64,000 nucleotides of DNA, from contig NW_026262712.1 in assembly GCF_021869535.1 (NCBI RefSeq), positions 112,651,640 through 112,715,639 of the forward strand, written 5' to 3'. Each line of letters begins with the position of its first letter. The first letter of the stretch is position 1. The notes beneath the pieces are model-generated. The model was not told where the DNA came from and did not search any database. It saw only the letters and a list, made by a program, of their open reading frames with translations. The stretch comes from Mytilus californianus. Its lineage: Eukaryota > Mollusca > Bivalvia > Mytilida > Mytilidae. Positions 1 to 11,756 of this stretch are shown in pieces. The translations under genes and the position numbers were made by a program.

Positions 1-486
1 CTGTAAGATGTATCATCTCATAGATGAAATGGATCTGTCCAAATGTGGAAGATTTCAAGTTAAATTATAGATATTCACAAACAATTTGGAATTTTCTTGC
101 TTCATAGATAATAAAAAAAACGTCCATTTGGATATCAAAAATGGGAATGCATGACAACTCATGAATCTGATATCTTCGTCTTTCCAGTGGACAAGTCTGT
201 TACGTTTTTGACAAGAATGGTAAAGCTTATTTTCGTACGATGTGTTTGCAATTTGCATGTATTAGTTTTCGTGCTTGAAGATCATTATTCACCAATAGAA
301 AATGAAAGGATATGGAGTAAATGTACATGGGACAAAATCGCACACAATACATAGAAAACATAGAAAATTATCAATGAACAGGGCTTTTATTCCTGTTCTT
401 CATCTTGACAGTTGATGTAGGGTCTTCCTGAAATTGGTGGATCTGTTTTTTCTTGTTCATGAAATAACGATTTAATTTGTCTATGT
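1..486. other. Intergenic, no gene seen
   Basis: AT-rich sequence with only short open frames, none with a recognisable domain, splice context or codon bias. No RNA gene seen. Confidence 0.6.
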
Positions 487-564
487 CCTTGGACATAGCC
501 CCCCTTTTTGGAAATTGTATGACCTTGGACATAACCCCCCCCCCCTTTTTGGAAATTGTATGAC
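487..564. repeat. Two-unit tandem repeat with C runs
   Basis: Two adjacent copies of a unit of about 38 bp, each built from a TTGGACATA segment, a C run and then TTTTTGGAAATTGTATGA. The C run is longer in the second unit, so the copies probably differ by slippage. Confidence 0.75.
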
Positions 565-614
565 GATGGCATGCATTTTATCCTGCAATCAGCTAACTAT
601 TGTACAAATAACAG

Positions 615-645
615 GTACACAAATAAAGTTTTGCTTTATTTGTAC
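615..645. repeat. Short palindrome around CTTTATTTGTAC
   Basis: GTACACAAATAAAG is followed after a 5-nt loop by CTTTATTTGTAC, its near-perfect reverse complement. Outer segments AATAACAGG (about 607) and CCTGTTA (about 665) continue the symmetry. The TTTATTTGTA arm also occurs inside the larger palindrome at 850-994. Confidence 0.7.
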
Positions 646-849
646 TTAAACAAATAAAGTCTCCTGTTACCCCCGCTTCCATGTTGAGCAAGCGGTAATG
701 TTGATATTTCTTTTTGCGTACCAGTTCATTTTGGGGTCCTCTTCGCGGTCCGCGTTCAAACTATGTTGATTTCTTTGAATAATTAGAGACAATGATTTAG
801 ATTTTAACAACTAAAGTTTCAAGTTTTGGGTGTAAATTTCAGGGTAAAA

Positions 850-994
850 ACAATATATGTACATTGTCGGAAAATTGAAATTTATTTGTACTCGCTACGA
901 AACAGGAGAAAAGCTCGGCGAGCCTCGCTTTTCGTCCTGTTTCTAAAGCTTATACAAATAAATTATATATTTTCCGACAGTGTACATATATTGT
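850..994. repeat. Foldback palindrome P1 (145 bp)
   Basis: The left arm starts ACAATATATGTACATTGTCG and the right arm is its near-exact reverse complement (ACAATATATGTACACTGTCG read on the minus strand). The symmetry continues inward through TTTATTTGTA and GAAACAGGA-GAAAAGC to a hinge reading CTCGGCGAGCCTCG. The whole element is a near-palindrome that could extrude a hairpin. It has no coding capacity and resembles a foldback or MITE-type non-autonomous element. Confidence 0.85.
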
Positions 995-1319
995 ATATTT
1001 ATGTTTATAACAGCTGAGCAATAATAATTCATGGAACTAGAATTTACGCGACGACAAGATAGCAAAACCAAACATTTTGTTACTAAGGTGAAATATATTT
1101 TTTTCTGTCTTGAAAGATATTTTTTTTCTTTTTATTCTCGACCGACCGACTCGACGTTTTCATGTGTAAAATGTGCAAACCAACAAATTAAAAAAACCCT
1201 GGCCTTACCATGCTAACTCCTGAATGGTTAAGGCCATAACCCTCCAAAATCAATCCCAACCTTCCTTTTTTTTTTGGTATGAACCTTGAGGTTCAATTTC
1301 ATAGAGATCCATAGAAATG

Positions 1320-1430
1320 TATGGGATTTGCTCATAATTGAAGGCCGTACCGTGACCTGTAGTTATTTACTTCTATGTCATTTGATCTCGGATGGAGAGT
1401 TGTCTAATTGGCAATTATACCACATCTTCT
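1320..1430 (-). repeat. Dispersed repeat family D copy
   Basis: Carries the family D landmarks in reverse orientation: GAAGGCCGTACCGTGACCT, then GAGAGTTGTCTAATTGGCA and ACCACATCTTCTTAT. Other copies lie at 14565, 19290, 22160, 23320, 40780 and 41310. Confidence 0.75.
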
Positions 1431-1905
1431 TATTTTTATATTATATTCAAATTAATGTCTGGAAACCAGAAAATCCTTGTTTTGGGGCCCTAAATTCATT
1501 ATTGTATAGGCAACTTGTCATGGTAAAACTATACAACAATCATAATTCATGACAATTAACAAATCAATATCTCCAAGTATAACAAATAAAGAAATTGAAA
1601 AACAGATTATTTGCCTGAATTTTCTGTCCAAAGACCATAGCTATGCAAAGAAAAACATCTCAACAGAATATATATTGAACTTGATCTGTAAATTTGTCAT
1701 GGTAAAACTATATACAATGTATAAATATCCAATCAATATTTTCAAGCATTACTTAAAGTCCCCTTGGCTTTGCTGGCAGGGGACTAATAAACATTTTAAT
1801 ATTTGTTATCATGGTTTTATCTATTTCAATCATGCATGTATATTTTTTAATTTTCAGAAATAATTGTTTTTTTAAAAGTTGCATGTAAATTCTCAAAGTA
1901 TAACC

Positions 1906-2421
1906 TGTGACGAAAAGTTGGTTATACAACTTCAACTAACGTGTGTATCCTTGTGTTTGTGCTGTGTTGTTGAGTGTATTAGTTTCTGGTCGTGCCTTTC
2001 ACTCATACACAGTGTCACTGATGACAAATGCCAATGATACACTTTTACAGGATTACCCTAGAAAAGAACTTGTAGCGCGATTGAGGGAATCCTGGTGTAG
2101 TCTGAAAGAAGTCTTGCCAGTGAACATAAACACAAAGTTGATTAAAAGTTCAAAACTCAATACTGAATTATTCAAAATCCAAAGTAACAGTAATATAAGT
2201 TTACAACATCTAAACTGCAGGCTCAACAATACCGTGGCATAATCTTAAATCTCTGAAGTACATTTCTCTCGTACACAAAATCGTAACTCCTTCTCTATAG
2301 CTATGTCTCTCTTTTATACCTCTATTTGCCCTAGTAACCTGATTACAATATCGTTAAATGACTCTGAACAAAGAAAGAATCAACCGGAGCTATGGCTACA
2401 GGAGCCCGGAGCTGGGGTCAA
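1906..2421 (-). repeat. LTR fragment of the 27-35 kb retrotransposon family
   Basis: Starts TGTGACGAAAAG exactly like the LTR at 27079 and stays alignable through landmarks such as TTTACAACATCTAAACTGCA and CTCGTACACAAAATCG. It stops at GCTGGGGTCAA, so the other LTR end (about 190 bp) is missing. No primer-binding site or polypurine tract flanks it. Best read as a truncated solo LTR; the strand follows the 27-35 kb element. Confidence 0.85.
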
Positions 2422-5133
2422 TTCATACATTATTTTTTCAAACCATGAGTTGGATGACGAAGATGGAATTTTTTCTTCGAGTTTTCTTGTTTTGTATCAA
2501 CTTTTGAGTATACATGTGTGTGTGTCTAATGAGTGTTTATCTTAAACGGAGTTTTACAACTGATCAGGTCAAAAGTTGAAAAACATTCTCACTATTTCTG
2601 TTTATTTCTGCACTATTTAATCATTTATTTGAGTTACCTGTATTATTTCCGCGAGTATCTATGCGTTCATAGCTCCTTGATTGTGTTTGTCTCGTTTAAT
2701 AAACAGAAACAAGTACTTGTTCAAGTTGTTTTCAGTTGGCTACCGGCGTCTTCAAATATGCATCATTCATCTGAATCTTTCAAGCGTTTTAAAAACCGAT
2801 CTCCGGTCCCGGATATCGTCACGAAGAATAGTTATCCATGTGCAAATAGGTACATGCTGGTTTCCCCATTCAATAGACCAATATCCAATGTTTCTTAGCA
2901 TAATCAGCTTCCCGACTTTACTGACTCAATTCAGTTTTAAAATGATATTTACTGCTTAAAGTCCTGACTAAGTAAGACATATAAATGAACAAATAACAAA
3001 TTCTTTTGTTTACAAGCATCCCTTACATAGGAGCACCCCTTTAGTAGAGCATAAAGTTTAACCCTTAAAACTATTTGATATATTTTAATATAATAACTAT
3101 ATTGTTAATTGAATAATTTCAATGAAGTTATTTCATTTAGTTGAAGAATATATATGTTTAATCCAATGAACAGCGTGTCTAATTGGCAATAATACCCTCA
3201 CATTTATTACAGCTAAATAATATTAGAGACATTATTTAGTATATATATGCCTCTGGTAATAATTTAATGTCAATCAATAATTTTCGATAACATACATAGC
3301 ACAGTAATGCATTTGCCTGGAACACTATATAGGACTTAAAATATGTTTATTATCTATAAATTTTAAAAGATAATTAAAAATATTTGAAAATTATACAGCA
3401 TTTTTAGGTGTAAAATTCCTGGTTTTACATGTTTCAAGACTGTAGTTTTTAAAAAAAAAATTATATCAGATCTATCAAAGTTTTAAATTTAACCTATCAT
3501 TCGCTATAAATTAACAAATTATTTCAGACAATCCTTAATTATCTTCTTAAAACATACTTATTAATAAGCCAAATAAAAATATACATTGGCGGATCCAGAA
3601 CTTTTCATAGGGTGGGGGCACTAACTGACCTAAGGGGGGGCTGCTCCAGTCATGCTTCAGTGATTTCCTATATAATCAACCAAAATTTTTCCAACAAAAG
3701 GGGAGGGTGGCAGAGCCCCCTGGATTTGCCTAAGATATATGTGTGGTTCCACTCACCGTTACCCTAACTACCCTACTTTTTAGTCTTAATAATAGCCTAC
3801 CCTAAAGATTTTTTTATCATTTTTCATTAAGCACTGTTAACTCAGAATGTTACTCCCATAGATTCAATGAAAAAAAACACAACATAACTTTAAAATAAAT
3901 CCCTACCTAGTTACTACTGAAATTATAAAATTAATATTTAGTTTAAAATTTTTCCCATTGATTGACAAACCCTGACAACTCATTAACTCAAAAGGAAAAA
4001 TTGAGAAATCTTGATCATTATAAAAAGGTTTTTAAAATATTTTGAAGTGTACCAACACATAAATTGCAATCCAGTTGATACACATGCAATCCCTGAGAGA
4101 AGATAGTTTCTTTTTTCTTCCTTTTTTTTAGATGAGGAAGTAGTTAGCATTTTCCGCTTTTGTAATACTCATTAAATCAAGCAAAGCAGTTTTAAAAATA
4201 TACTGCACTTCCAATATATATACTTTCAACATTAAACATTCAATTTTACATTTATTGACAACATTTGGCCCAATAAATTCTTTTCAGCACACTTACTTAT
4301 TTTTATTCATATGTCCTATTGTTAAACTTATGTGTGGTTCAAAGCCCAAAATTGTACTTGACTTATAAGTTTGAGGAAAAGTTTAATACACAGCAAAAAA
4401 GGGAGATAACTCAGGTTTTGAAGTAACTGATATTCATTATCATTTTTTTTCTTTGCAATTATGGAAAGTAAAGGATCTTAATTACAGTAACAGGAATCTA
4501 TTTCATAAGCTGGAGTTACCTCCCATATTTTATAAGAGTACAAAAATAAAGAAAACTTTCAATGTGTGAAAGAAATTAAGTTTACTGAGAAATAATAATA
4601 GAAATATTACTGATAAATCAATATTAAGCCCATCAATATAATCTAGGTATCTAGGAATTTGAAATCAAAGATACAAATTCTACCCTTATTGCTCTACTAG
4701 AGATAAATGTAAACATTGATAGAAAATACAACTCAAAACCAGCACTGATCTTTTTGTAGTTGCATCTAATCCACTATCAAGGGAAATAATTCATGCGAAA
4801 TAAAAAGATAAATATTAATCATTTGATGGTTATATGTCCCCCTTTTATGTAAATTATATTAAAGTGCTAGTAAAAATGTTCTCCTGAGTATGTTTTTAAA
4901 ATGTTTATTGTGAAATTTTGTTAGAATTTATTAATTTTTGTATTTCAAACAAATAAAATATCTATATTCTTGTTCTAATTCTTCTTCAATAATTATTTTT
5001 ACATTTTGGCGATTATGTCAAAATGGCAATAATGAGTGCACACACTTAATTATTTTAAACAGTGATTTTATCTTGTGCAAAACCAACCACGTAAGCACAT
5101 TATATAAAAAATTAGCCTCAGTCAGATCAAATG
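2422..5133. other. Intergenic, repeat remnants only
   Basis: No coding region recognised. Very AT-rich, with a trace of family D near 3175 and a family H copy at 3590-3745 (listed separately). Confidence 0.6.
3590..3745. repeat. Repeat family H copy (GGCGGATCCAG)
   Basis: Begins ATTGGCGGATCCAGAAC and continues with G-rich tracts and GCAGAGCCCCCTGGATTTGC. A second shorter copy is near 37490. The GGCGGATCCAG start is common in dispersed invertebrate repeats (general knowledge). Confidence 0.6.
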
Positions 5134-5480
5134 AATTTCACGTGAATTTCACGTTAGTCAGATCATGTGAAATTCACGTGAGTCAAATCATGTGAATTTC
5201 ACGTGAATGAGATCACGTGAATTTCACGTGAAAAAAGGTTTATGTGAAATTCACATGAATTTCACATGAGTTTCACGTTAACAAGTTCACGTTTAATTCA
5301 CGTAAGTCAGATCATGTGAGTTTCATGTGAATTTCATGTGAAAACTGTTCACATGAAATTCACATGAAAAATTCACGTGATATTCACGTGAGCAAAAATT
5401 CATGTGAAATTCATGTGAAACTCACGTGAATTTTACGTGACTTTCAAGTGAAATGAGACTCACGTGACATTCACGTGAAC
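5134..5480. repeat. Array of palindromic TTCACGTGAA units (E-box array)
   Basis: About 350 bp built almost entirely of TTCACGTGAA and ATTCACGTGA cores and one-base variants (CATGTG, CACATG), spaced at roughly 10-20 bp. I count ten exact CACGTG hexamers and about a dozen CATGTG/CACATG variants. Each unit is itself palindromic, so the array reads the same on both strands. CACGTG is the canonical E-box of bHLH factors (Myc/Max, USF, CLOCK type); whether it acts as a binding array or is only a satellite is unknown. No gene begins close by. Confidence 0.9.
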
Positions 5481-6114
5481 AAAATTTGCCTGTGTATACC
5501 TCTAGCAAATGTGGAATAAAGATAAAACACACAGCAATACGCAAAGTAAAACTCAGTTTAAAAGAAGTCCGAGTCCGATGTTAGATAAGGTTACAGAAGA
5601 AACTTTGCAAAATGATAATGATGAACATAAATTAAAAAAGGACTTCTAGCAGATACTTACATGCTAGCTCTATGCCTCAATATAACTGATTGAAAGATTA
5701 TGTCTTCATCCTTTGAAAATCAACCACAATCCCTACTGTAAGGGGTTTAGTATCATACCATCATAAAATATACGAGAAGAACATAACCCGTACCATGCCA
5801 ATTTCTTGTTTTGGAATAAATGTGTTATTTCCGACGCATGAGTGAAAACTATAATGCCGAATGTTGGGTTAATGATGTGTAATGTTGTTCATTTCCCGTC
5901 ACATTAATATTTGGTACTAATCTACCATATTTCATATTTTCACATACTTCGAGAAAAAAGAAAGATTAGTTAGGAAGAAGAACATTCTGCATAATGGTCG
6001 TGTGGTGTTGCATCAGTACCAAGTATATATAAATTTGAGTATGATACTTGATAGCAAGCTGAAATCCATTATTGAAATTCAGAGAAACAATAATACTATT
6101 TGCATATACTTTTC

Positions 6115-6215
6115 GCCTTTTAAACTTTTTTGATTCGATCGTCACTGATGAGTCTTTTGTGCGTCAGCCGGATAACATTTTAATCTTGGTATTTACGATG
6201 AGTTTATTCACAATT
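6115..6215 (+). repeat. Repeat family B, degraded copy
   Basis: Contains GATTCGATCGTCACTGATGA and GTGCGTCAGCCGGATAAC, aligning to the better-preserved copies at 6405, 34270 and 34635. Confidence 0.7.
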
Positions 6216-6404
6216 ACTGGCTCGATCCCATTGCTAGTGGAGGTTTCTACCCGACGGTATCACCAGCCTAGTAGTCAGTGTGTTGAAATGAATCATCATT
6301 GATATGGTAATAACTCTAAATTAGCTGCTTACAAAACTATGAAATTTTCAAAATACTAAGAGTTTTCTGCCCCAGGAATAGATTATCTTAGCTGTATTTG
6401 GATA

Positions 6405-6550
6405 ACCCTTTCGGAATTTTGGGTCGTCAATGCTCTTAAACTTCGTACTTTTTTGCCCTAAAAAACACTGTTGATTCGAGCGTCACTTATGAGTCTTTTA
6501 AACGAAATGCGCGTCTGGCGTACACAGTGTTAATCCTGGTACCTTATGAT
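6405..6550 (+). repeat. Repeat family B copy
   Basis: Contains GGGTCGTCAATGCTCTTAAAC, GAGCGTCACTTATGAGTC, AATGCGCGTCTGGCGTAC and AATCCTGGTACC in order. This is the reverse complement of the copies at 34270 and 34635. No coding potential. Confidence 0.85.
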
Positions 6551-7393
6551 GAAGAATAGAATAGAAGAATATTTATTGAATCCAATTAAAGGGCCCGTTT
6601 CCGAGCATATACATATATATATAGTATTAATTATACAGTAATTTTAAAGATATATTACATTAAAAATAAATGATTAAATAACTATATTCCATACCAGATG
6701 GTGTTTGAAAATAAATACAATAGAATATTAATCCTATTATTATGATGAGTTTTAGCCGTTTCTGATTCAGACGAAAATGCATACAGAAGACGTATTTAAC
6801 ATCAAGGCTCACCACACAATTTATACGGATTCAGGAATAGTAACATTTATTTTAAACTTAAAAGTGCGATTGGTGAATATACACTAGACAAAGAAGTATT
6901 AAATAAAGGAGAGAACATATGCCATGGGGCAATAAAAACCAAAACCAAAAACAAAACCCAATAACTATATACGAAACAATGACCAGAAAGTTAAACGACG
7001 AAAATACAAACAACAATAACACAAAAATGAAAAAAGGTTAAGTAACAAAAAAAAAAACACCACAAACCAGGTATTTCCTATGCTCTTTTTCAAAGTTTAC
7101 TTATCGTAAATCAGAAACAACTCAATGAGCAGAAGAAGGGATATTGGTGGTTTCCCATACACGTCCTCAAAATATAATATGCTGTAAATAAAACAAGTCA
7201 GCATCTTTATCACGTATGCCAGTTTCAGTGAAACTTTGTCTTTGAATCAGAGCTGTTTACAAAGCACAACGAGACCTTTCGCAAATAAAAATGTACTAGC
7301 AGTGACTGTTTTATTTTATAAAACAGGTTGGACTATTCTCGCTATCTTTCATTAAGTTACGAATAAGAAACAATAGTGCAAAGAGTAAAGAAG

Positions 7394-7600
7394 TCAAATG
7401 AAGTTGACATGTTTTCGCGGTCTTACATCTTTAGCTACCAGTATAGTTGTCTGATTTGTTAGTGTGTCCTCTTTCCGATTGTGACATTTTGACTGAATGT
7501 AGAAGAAAACTCTAACCCTGTTGACGATTACAGGCTCGCCCCTTTTAGAGTTCATGTGATTACATAAAGTTTTTATTTCCATGGTTTGACTCGTCTAAAT
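7394..7600 (+). repeat. Repeat family F, probable RT 3' tail
   Basis: CATGTTTTCGCGGTCTTACA, then TTGTGACATTTTGACTGAA, a GTTGACG segment and GTTCATGTGATTAC match the sequences that follow RT copies near 44.9 and 57.6 kb. Here it stands alone, as expected for a 5'-truncated retrotransposed copy. Confidence 0.65.
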
Positions 7601-9774
7601 CTATATACGAGATTTAAAAATCGTCTTAATTTTAATACTATTGCACGAAGAGAGGGTTTTCGAAGGATCGTTTTTACAATTATTTTGTTAGTATCGTCAT
7701 CTGATTTACATTTCCCCTTAAGTAGGTAGTTTCATAGGAACTCTGAACCCGTTTTTAATACTGATAAATGACATGTCAATATTTTGCAAATACGTTTCGT
7801 ATAGAATTTGACAACCCAGTGGTTTAATGTTGTTTGTATGACCAATTTATAAGTGGAATTTTGGTATCGAGTAGAATGATGTACATTCAATTTTTCATCA
7901 TTAAAACTCTAAAGGAACTTTGATTTTCAAGGATTTCCTCTTCAGTAGTTGCCGTAGTAGAATATGATGCTTTTCCAAGAGAAATGATGAATTTATCAAG
8001 CAGTTAATATTAGTGGAGTGACTTTAACCATGAAATTAAATTTTTAATGCACCCACCTAATACAAGGCTGAATTATATATCATTCGAGAGCTAAACATCT
8101 GTACTATCTATTTCGCCCGGTCGTAAAAACATCGTACGGTACAATTTCCGTCAAATCAATATCAACGGTCAATGACGAATAAGTGCATATTTTCCAAGAT
8201 GTCAGCTTGATTGCAAAACAAACGCCAACATACATAAACACGGATTGCAACACGTTTCCTAGTGTAGATATGTAAACTCATCGAAACCCCACTCACTTCC
8301 CCAAGTCAACTATAATATTGGACCAGCTCAATCGTTTGTTTAAAAAAATTAAAACAACACGTTATAAATTTAATGCGTCCGAAGCGCTTTTCTGGATTTA
8401 CCTTCATCTGGAACGCTCAAAGTCGAATATTTTAAAGCCAAGGATGTATAAAAGTAGTTTCAATGTGTATGATGTAGTGTCCAACGTTTTAATATTCCAT
8501 TCTGAATAAATCATCTTATCTGGCCAGTAAGGGACTGTTTCAAAGGAGTCTTGTTATATTATGTTCATTAGTCCCTTAAATAAATAAAACAACAGATGTT
8601 AATGAGAAACAATAACTTGCAATCTAGTAACGGAAAAGACATTGGTGCATATTTTTGTGAAGGATTTCAGGTACTTAATACTAAAAAGTATCACCAGATT
8701 CATGATATAAAACAACTGTCAATTTCACCACAGCCTGCTCTGAACGATGGGTATAAGTACCACATACAACATAATATTATATCAAAGATAAATATTTGCT
8801 AAAATGGGTTTCCAAAGTTTGACGGTAGGTTCAGTAGATTTTCAAACTTAAAGTTCAATAATGACCCTGACTAACAAAATTAACGAATAAATACTATTGA
8901 CGGTAAAATAGTTTAGAATTGTTATATAGAAATATTACCGATAACCACAATTGATATCACGTGGAGGTAATAACATTTTAATGTATACCGTGATGCATGT
9001 TATGTCATGAATAACAACATATTCTTTTTCCAATCATTGACTGGTCTGTCTTATTTCTGCAGCTTTACTTTTTATTTTGGAGTACCTTTTACAGGTATGT
9101 GAAAAGGTAACAAACACTTGATGTTTGTAACACAATAACAATATAGGATGATGACAAATACAGGGCTCGAATATCAGGACGTTGAAAGCCGAATATTTGC
9201 ATAGGTAAACTTTCAATATCAGATTATTGTTATTGTACCTTTCACTGTTCAATGCAAATCTTCAATTAATACAAACATTTAACACCTTTTGTAAAGATAT
9301 TTAAGATCTTGATAAATAGATAAATAATAATCAGAAACAATAGTAAGCAACTGACATGACGTTGTCAGTTCCTCTCCACTTGTGAATTTTGAATATTTTC
9401 CTGGTATCTTCAGCCTCTTGTGTCTATTCAATCTTTATCACTAATATTTTTTTCGGTTGAAAGTTTCTATCCATTCATAAACGATTGGGTAGGGGGTATA
9501 AACAGTTTATAATATATATTATAGCTTTTCGTTGATTTATTATCCATAAAGTTTCTATTGGATTAATTATAATGTTTACAATATAAAGCAGAAACTTTAA
9601 TTTCATCACAACCGTCATTAAAGGAACTTTTTGTCTAATTTGATATTATCATTTCAAGATTTATTGAAACTTTTTCTGATGTTCAGACATTTGTCAAAAA
9701 ACATTTTAGCGTTTTCATATTGTATAGCTCGTTACCCCTACTATAATCCTTTTCTAGAGCTCACTCTGATAAAA
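7601..9774. other. Intergenic, no gene recognised
   Basis: Short open frames near 8318-8509 and 8596-8802 have no recognisable motif and no convincing gene context. A weak family A trace is near 9355-9425. Confidence 0.55.
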
Positions 9775-10190
9775 TGGATCTGGAACCGACTGTGCTCCTC
9801 CTTATGCAAGCTTGTTTCTTTATTCATATGAGGCTGGCTTCATATGTGAGCGTCTTAGGAAGAATATAACGAAGCTATCATTATCATTTAACTTCACGTT
9901 CCGCTAAATAGATGATGTCATCTCGCTTAATAATTAAAAGTTTGGTAAATATGTTGATCGCATCTATCCCATCGAACTTGAAATAGAAAGTACAACAGAT
10001 ACAGAATCGCCAAAGTGATACGATATTCCAGAGCTTGCATTTCCTAACATAAATTCCTTGATAGAAGGTTGCTGCTTACAAGGAAGCTCTTAAATTAAGA
10101 GTTTCAAGTGGAGAAGTCAAAATTATTTATTCAAAAAAAATTACGGAGGCCATCCCGAGTTGGTTTACAGTTATGGAATATCTGGTTCCT
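9775..10190 (+). pseudogene. Decayed Penelope-like RT fragment
   Basis: Across several frames the translation keeps the order of the RT element at 30444: a TNCAP-like patch, FNFTFR followed by IDDV with a stop between them, YPIELEIE, RYSRAC, LLLTRKLL and a degraded C-terminal KFYG-type patch. Parts of the core and the thumb are deleted. It is non-functional. Family A sequence follows within about 45 bp in the same orientation. Confidence 0.7.
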
Positions 10191-10232
10191 CTGAACACCT
10201 GATACCATCTCCCCCCTCCCCCTCCCCTCCCC

Positions 10233-10400
10233 AACCGGTTATGGTGGTGTTCGTGTTGCTCAATATTTAGCTTCGTATATTATGTTTTGTTTGTCATTTA
10301 GTCGTTTTTCGTTTCTTGCCATGTCATTGTCAGTTCGTTTTCAACTTTTGAGTTTGAATATCTATTTGGTGTCTTCTACTTCTCCTTTCCTTTAAATTAC
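10233..10400 (+). repeat. Repeat family A, probable RT 3' tail
   Basis: GGTGTTCGTGTTGCTCA, the TTGTTTGTC segment, CATTGTCAGTTCGTTTTC and GGTGTCTTCTACTTCTCC follow the family A order. It lies immediately downstream of the RT fragment at 9775-10190 in the same orientation. Confidence 0.75.
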
Positions 10401-10467
10401 GTCTAGTCGTCCTTTGATATCGTTTGGTATTCTAGCATTGAAGGCAAATACTTTATTCTCATATAGA

Positions 10468-10590
10468 TAGAATAATGGCATTTTTGTTTTTGATACTGAC
10501 TTCATCAGCAAGAATATCAAGCGAGACTGCTAGGTATTTCGAGCTGATGAAGTCAGTATCAAAACATAAAATTCTATTATTCTTTTTATC
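10468..10590. repeat. Inverted repeat P5 with 22-bp perfect arms
   Basis: TTGATACTGACTTCATCAGC at 10490-10509 is matched by its exact reverse complement at 10542-10561, and symmetry extends outward through AATAGAATAAT-type sequence to arms of about 40 bp. The loop of about 32 nt is not symmetrical. It is a candidate foldback element. Confidence 0.85.
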
Positions 10591-10679
10591 GGCAATGTGT
10601 CTTAATAAAATTTGTTTTTTGTTGTTGAGAATATGAAATAAAATTACTTAGTTAGTAAAACTACTTTTACGCGTGCAAA

Positions 10680-10846
10680 ACGTTGTGACAGTTGTTCGGT
10701 TGAATGAATGAAGTCGCGTGCATTTCATTGATAAATTGACGCGACTGGACATGAACACGCGACGTTGCTGCCATGAAACGTGACGTCATTGCCTAATATT
10801 TTCGAGAATCAAGTCATGTTCATAATCTTAACAAATATTAGGCAAT
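10680..10846. promoter_or_regulatory. CpG-rich cluster with small palindromes and a CRE site
   Basis: Within AT-rich DNA this stretch carries AGTCGCGT...ACGCGACT, CACGCGACG, the perfect CRE octamer TGACGTCA (10781-10788) and the inverted pair ATTGCCTAATATT/AATATTAGGCAAT (10788-10846). The symmetry is visible; a regulatory role is only suggested. It lies about 1 kb upstream of the TLR pseudogene and next to palindrome P5, so it may instead be an end of a mobile element. Confidence 0.4.
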
Positions 10847-11369
10847 AAGATCAACGGAAAAATGTACAAATTGCCAATAAAAAGAAATATTGAAATAAAA
10901 GATACTTAACGAAAACTACTCAACGTTTTGCGTTTATAAGCATCACTATTAAAAACCACATATTTGAAGTGTAAATATGACTGAATAGCTGATTGCTGTT
11001 CGCCAAATTAACAGGGGCAAAACGTTCATGCTTACTAAGATCGATGAAAACACGAAAAAAAAAATTCGCAGAAACATTTAGAATGAGAGCAATCACACAA
11101 AGACATAATTTGAAATATGATATTTGAAAATAAGCTGAATGTCATGTATGCATGGTATGTAAATTAAAGTTTAAAATAAACAAAATGCAATTCCATCTGA
11201 AAATACGTTGAAAGGTGTGTAGCATTTCGGACAGTTGAGAAATAAACCTATTTACGATGATTGCATCAAACTCAGCAAACGCATTATTCAAGAACTTAGA
11301 GTTAGCGGTATTAGACTTATCATGCGCAACACGACATGAGACGAAGGACATGCTTACCAGAACAACGCT

Positions 11370-11530
11370 GGTTCTTTGGTATGGTTCGTGTTGCTCAGTC
11401 TTTAATTTTCTTTTTTATGTTCTGTGTACTGTGTTTTGTCTTTCGGTCGGTTTTCCTTTTTTTGCGATAGATTGTCAGTTTGTATTCGACTAACGAGTTT
11501 AACTGTTCTTTTATATCTTTCAACTTCTTC
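11370..11530 (+). repeat. Repeat family A copy
   Basis: TGGTTCGTGTTGCTCAGTCT is followed by a GTTTTGTCTTTCGGTCGG segment, GATTGTCAGTTTGTATTCG and a closing TATCTTTCAACTTC, in family A order. Confidence 0.8.
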
Positions 11531-11756
11531 TTAGAATATGGGTGTATGTTCAACATGTAAACGAGCTAAAAATAAGGAAGTTCTGAAACTTGAACTTAAA
11601 AATCAAGCAAATAAATAGCTAAATTTTCATAAATATTGATTTAACTACATCCATTTATTGAACTGTATATGTTCGATTTAAAGTGTAGAGTACTTACCAC
11701 GATATGAGTACAACAAGAACAGTTTACATAACTGTCTTTGATATTCAGATAAAAAT

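Larger units (their letters stand above)
5481..7390. other. Intergenic with family B copies
   Basis: No gene seen. Family B copies at 6115-6215 and 6405-6550; otherwise AT-rich unique or decayed sequence. Confidence 0.6.

Noticed and set aside
2533..2959. Overlapping open frames of 121 and 92 codons
   Set aside because: Low-complexity hydrophobic translations, no motif, no splice or poly-A support.
5134..5480. CRISPR-like array
   Set aside because: No fixed-length spacers and no constant repeat; the units are short palindromes with variants, in a eukaryotic genome.
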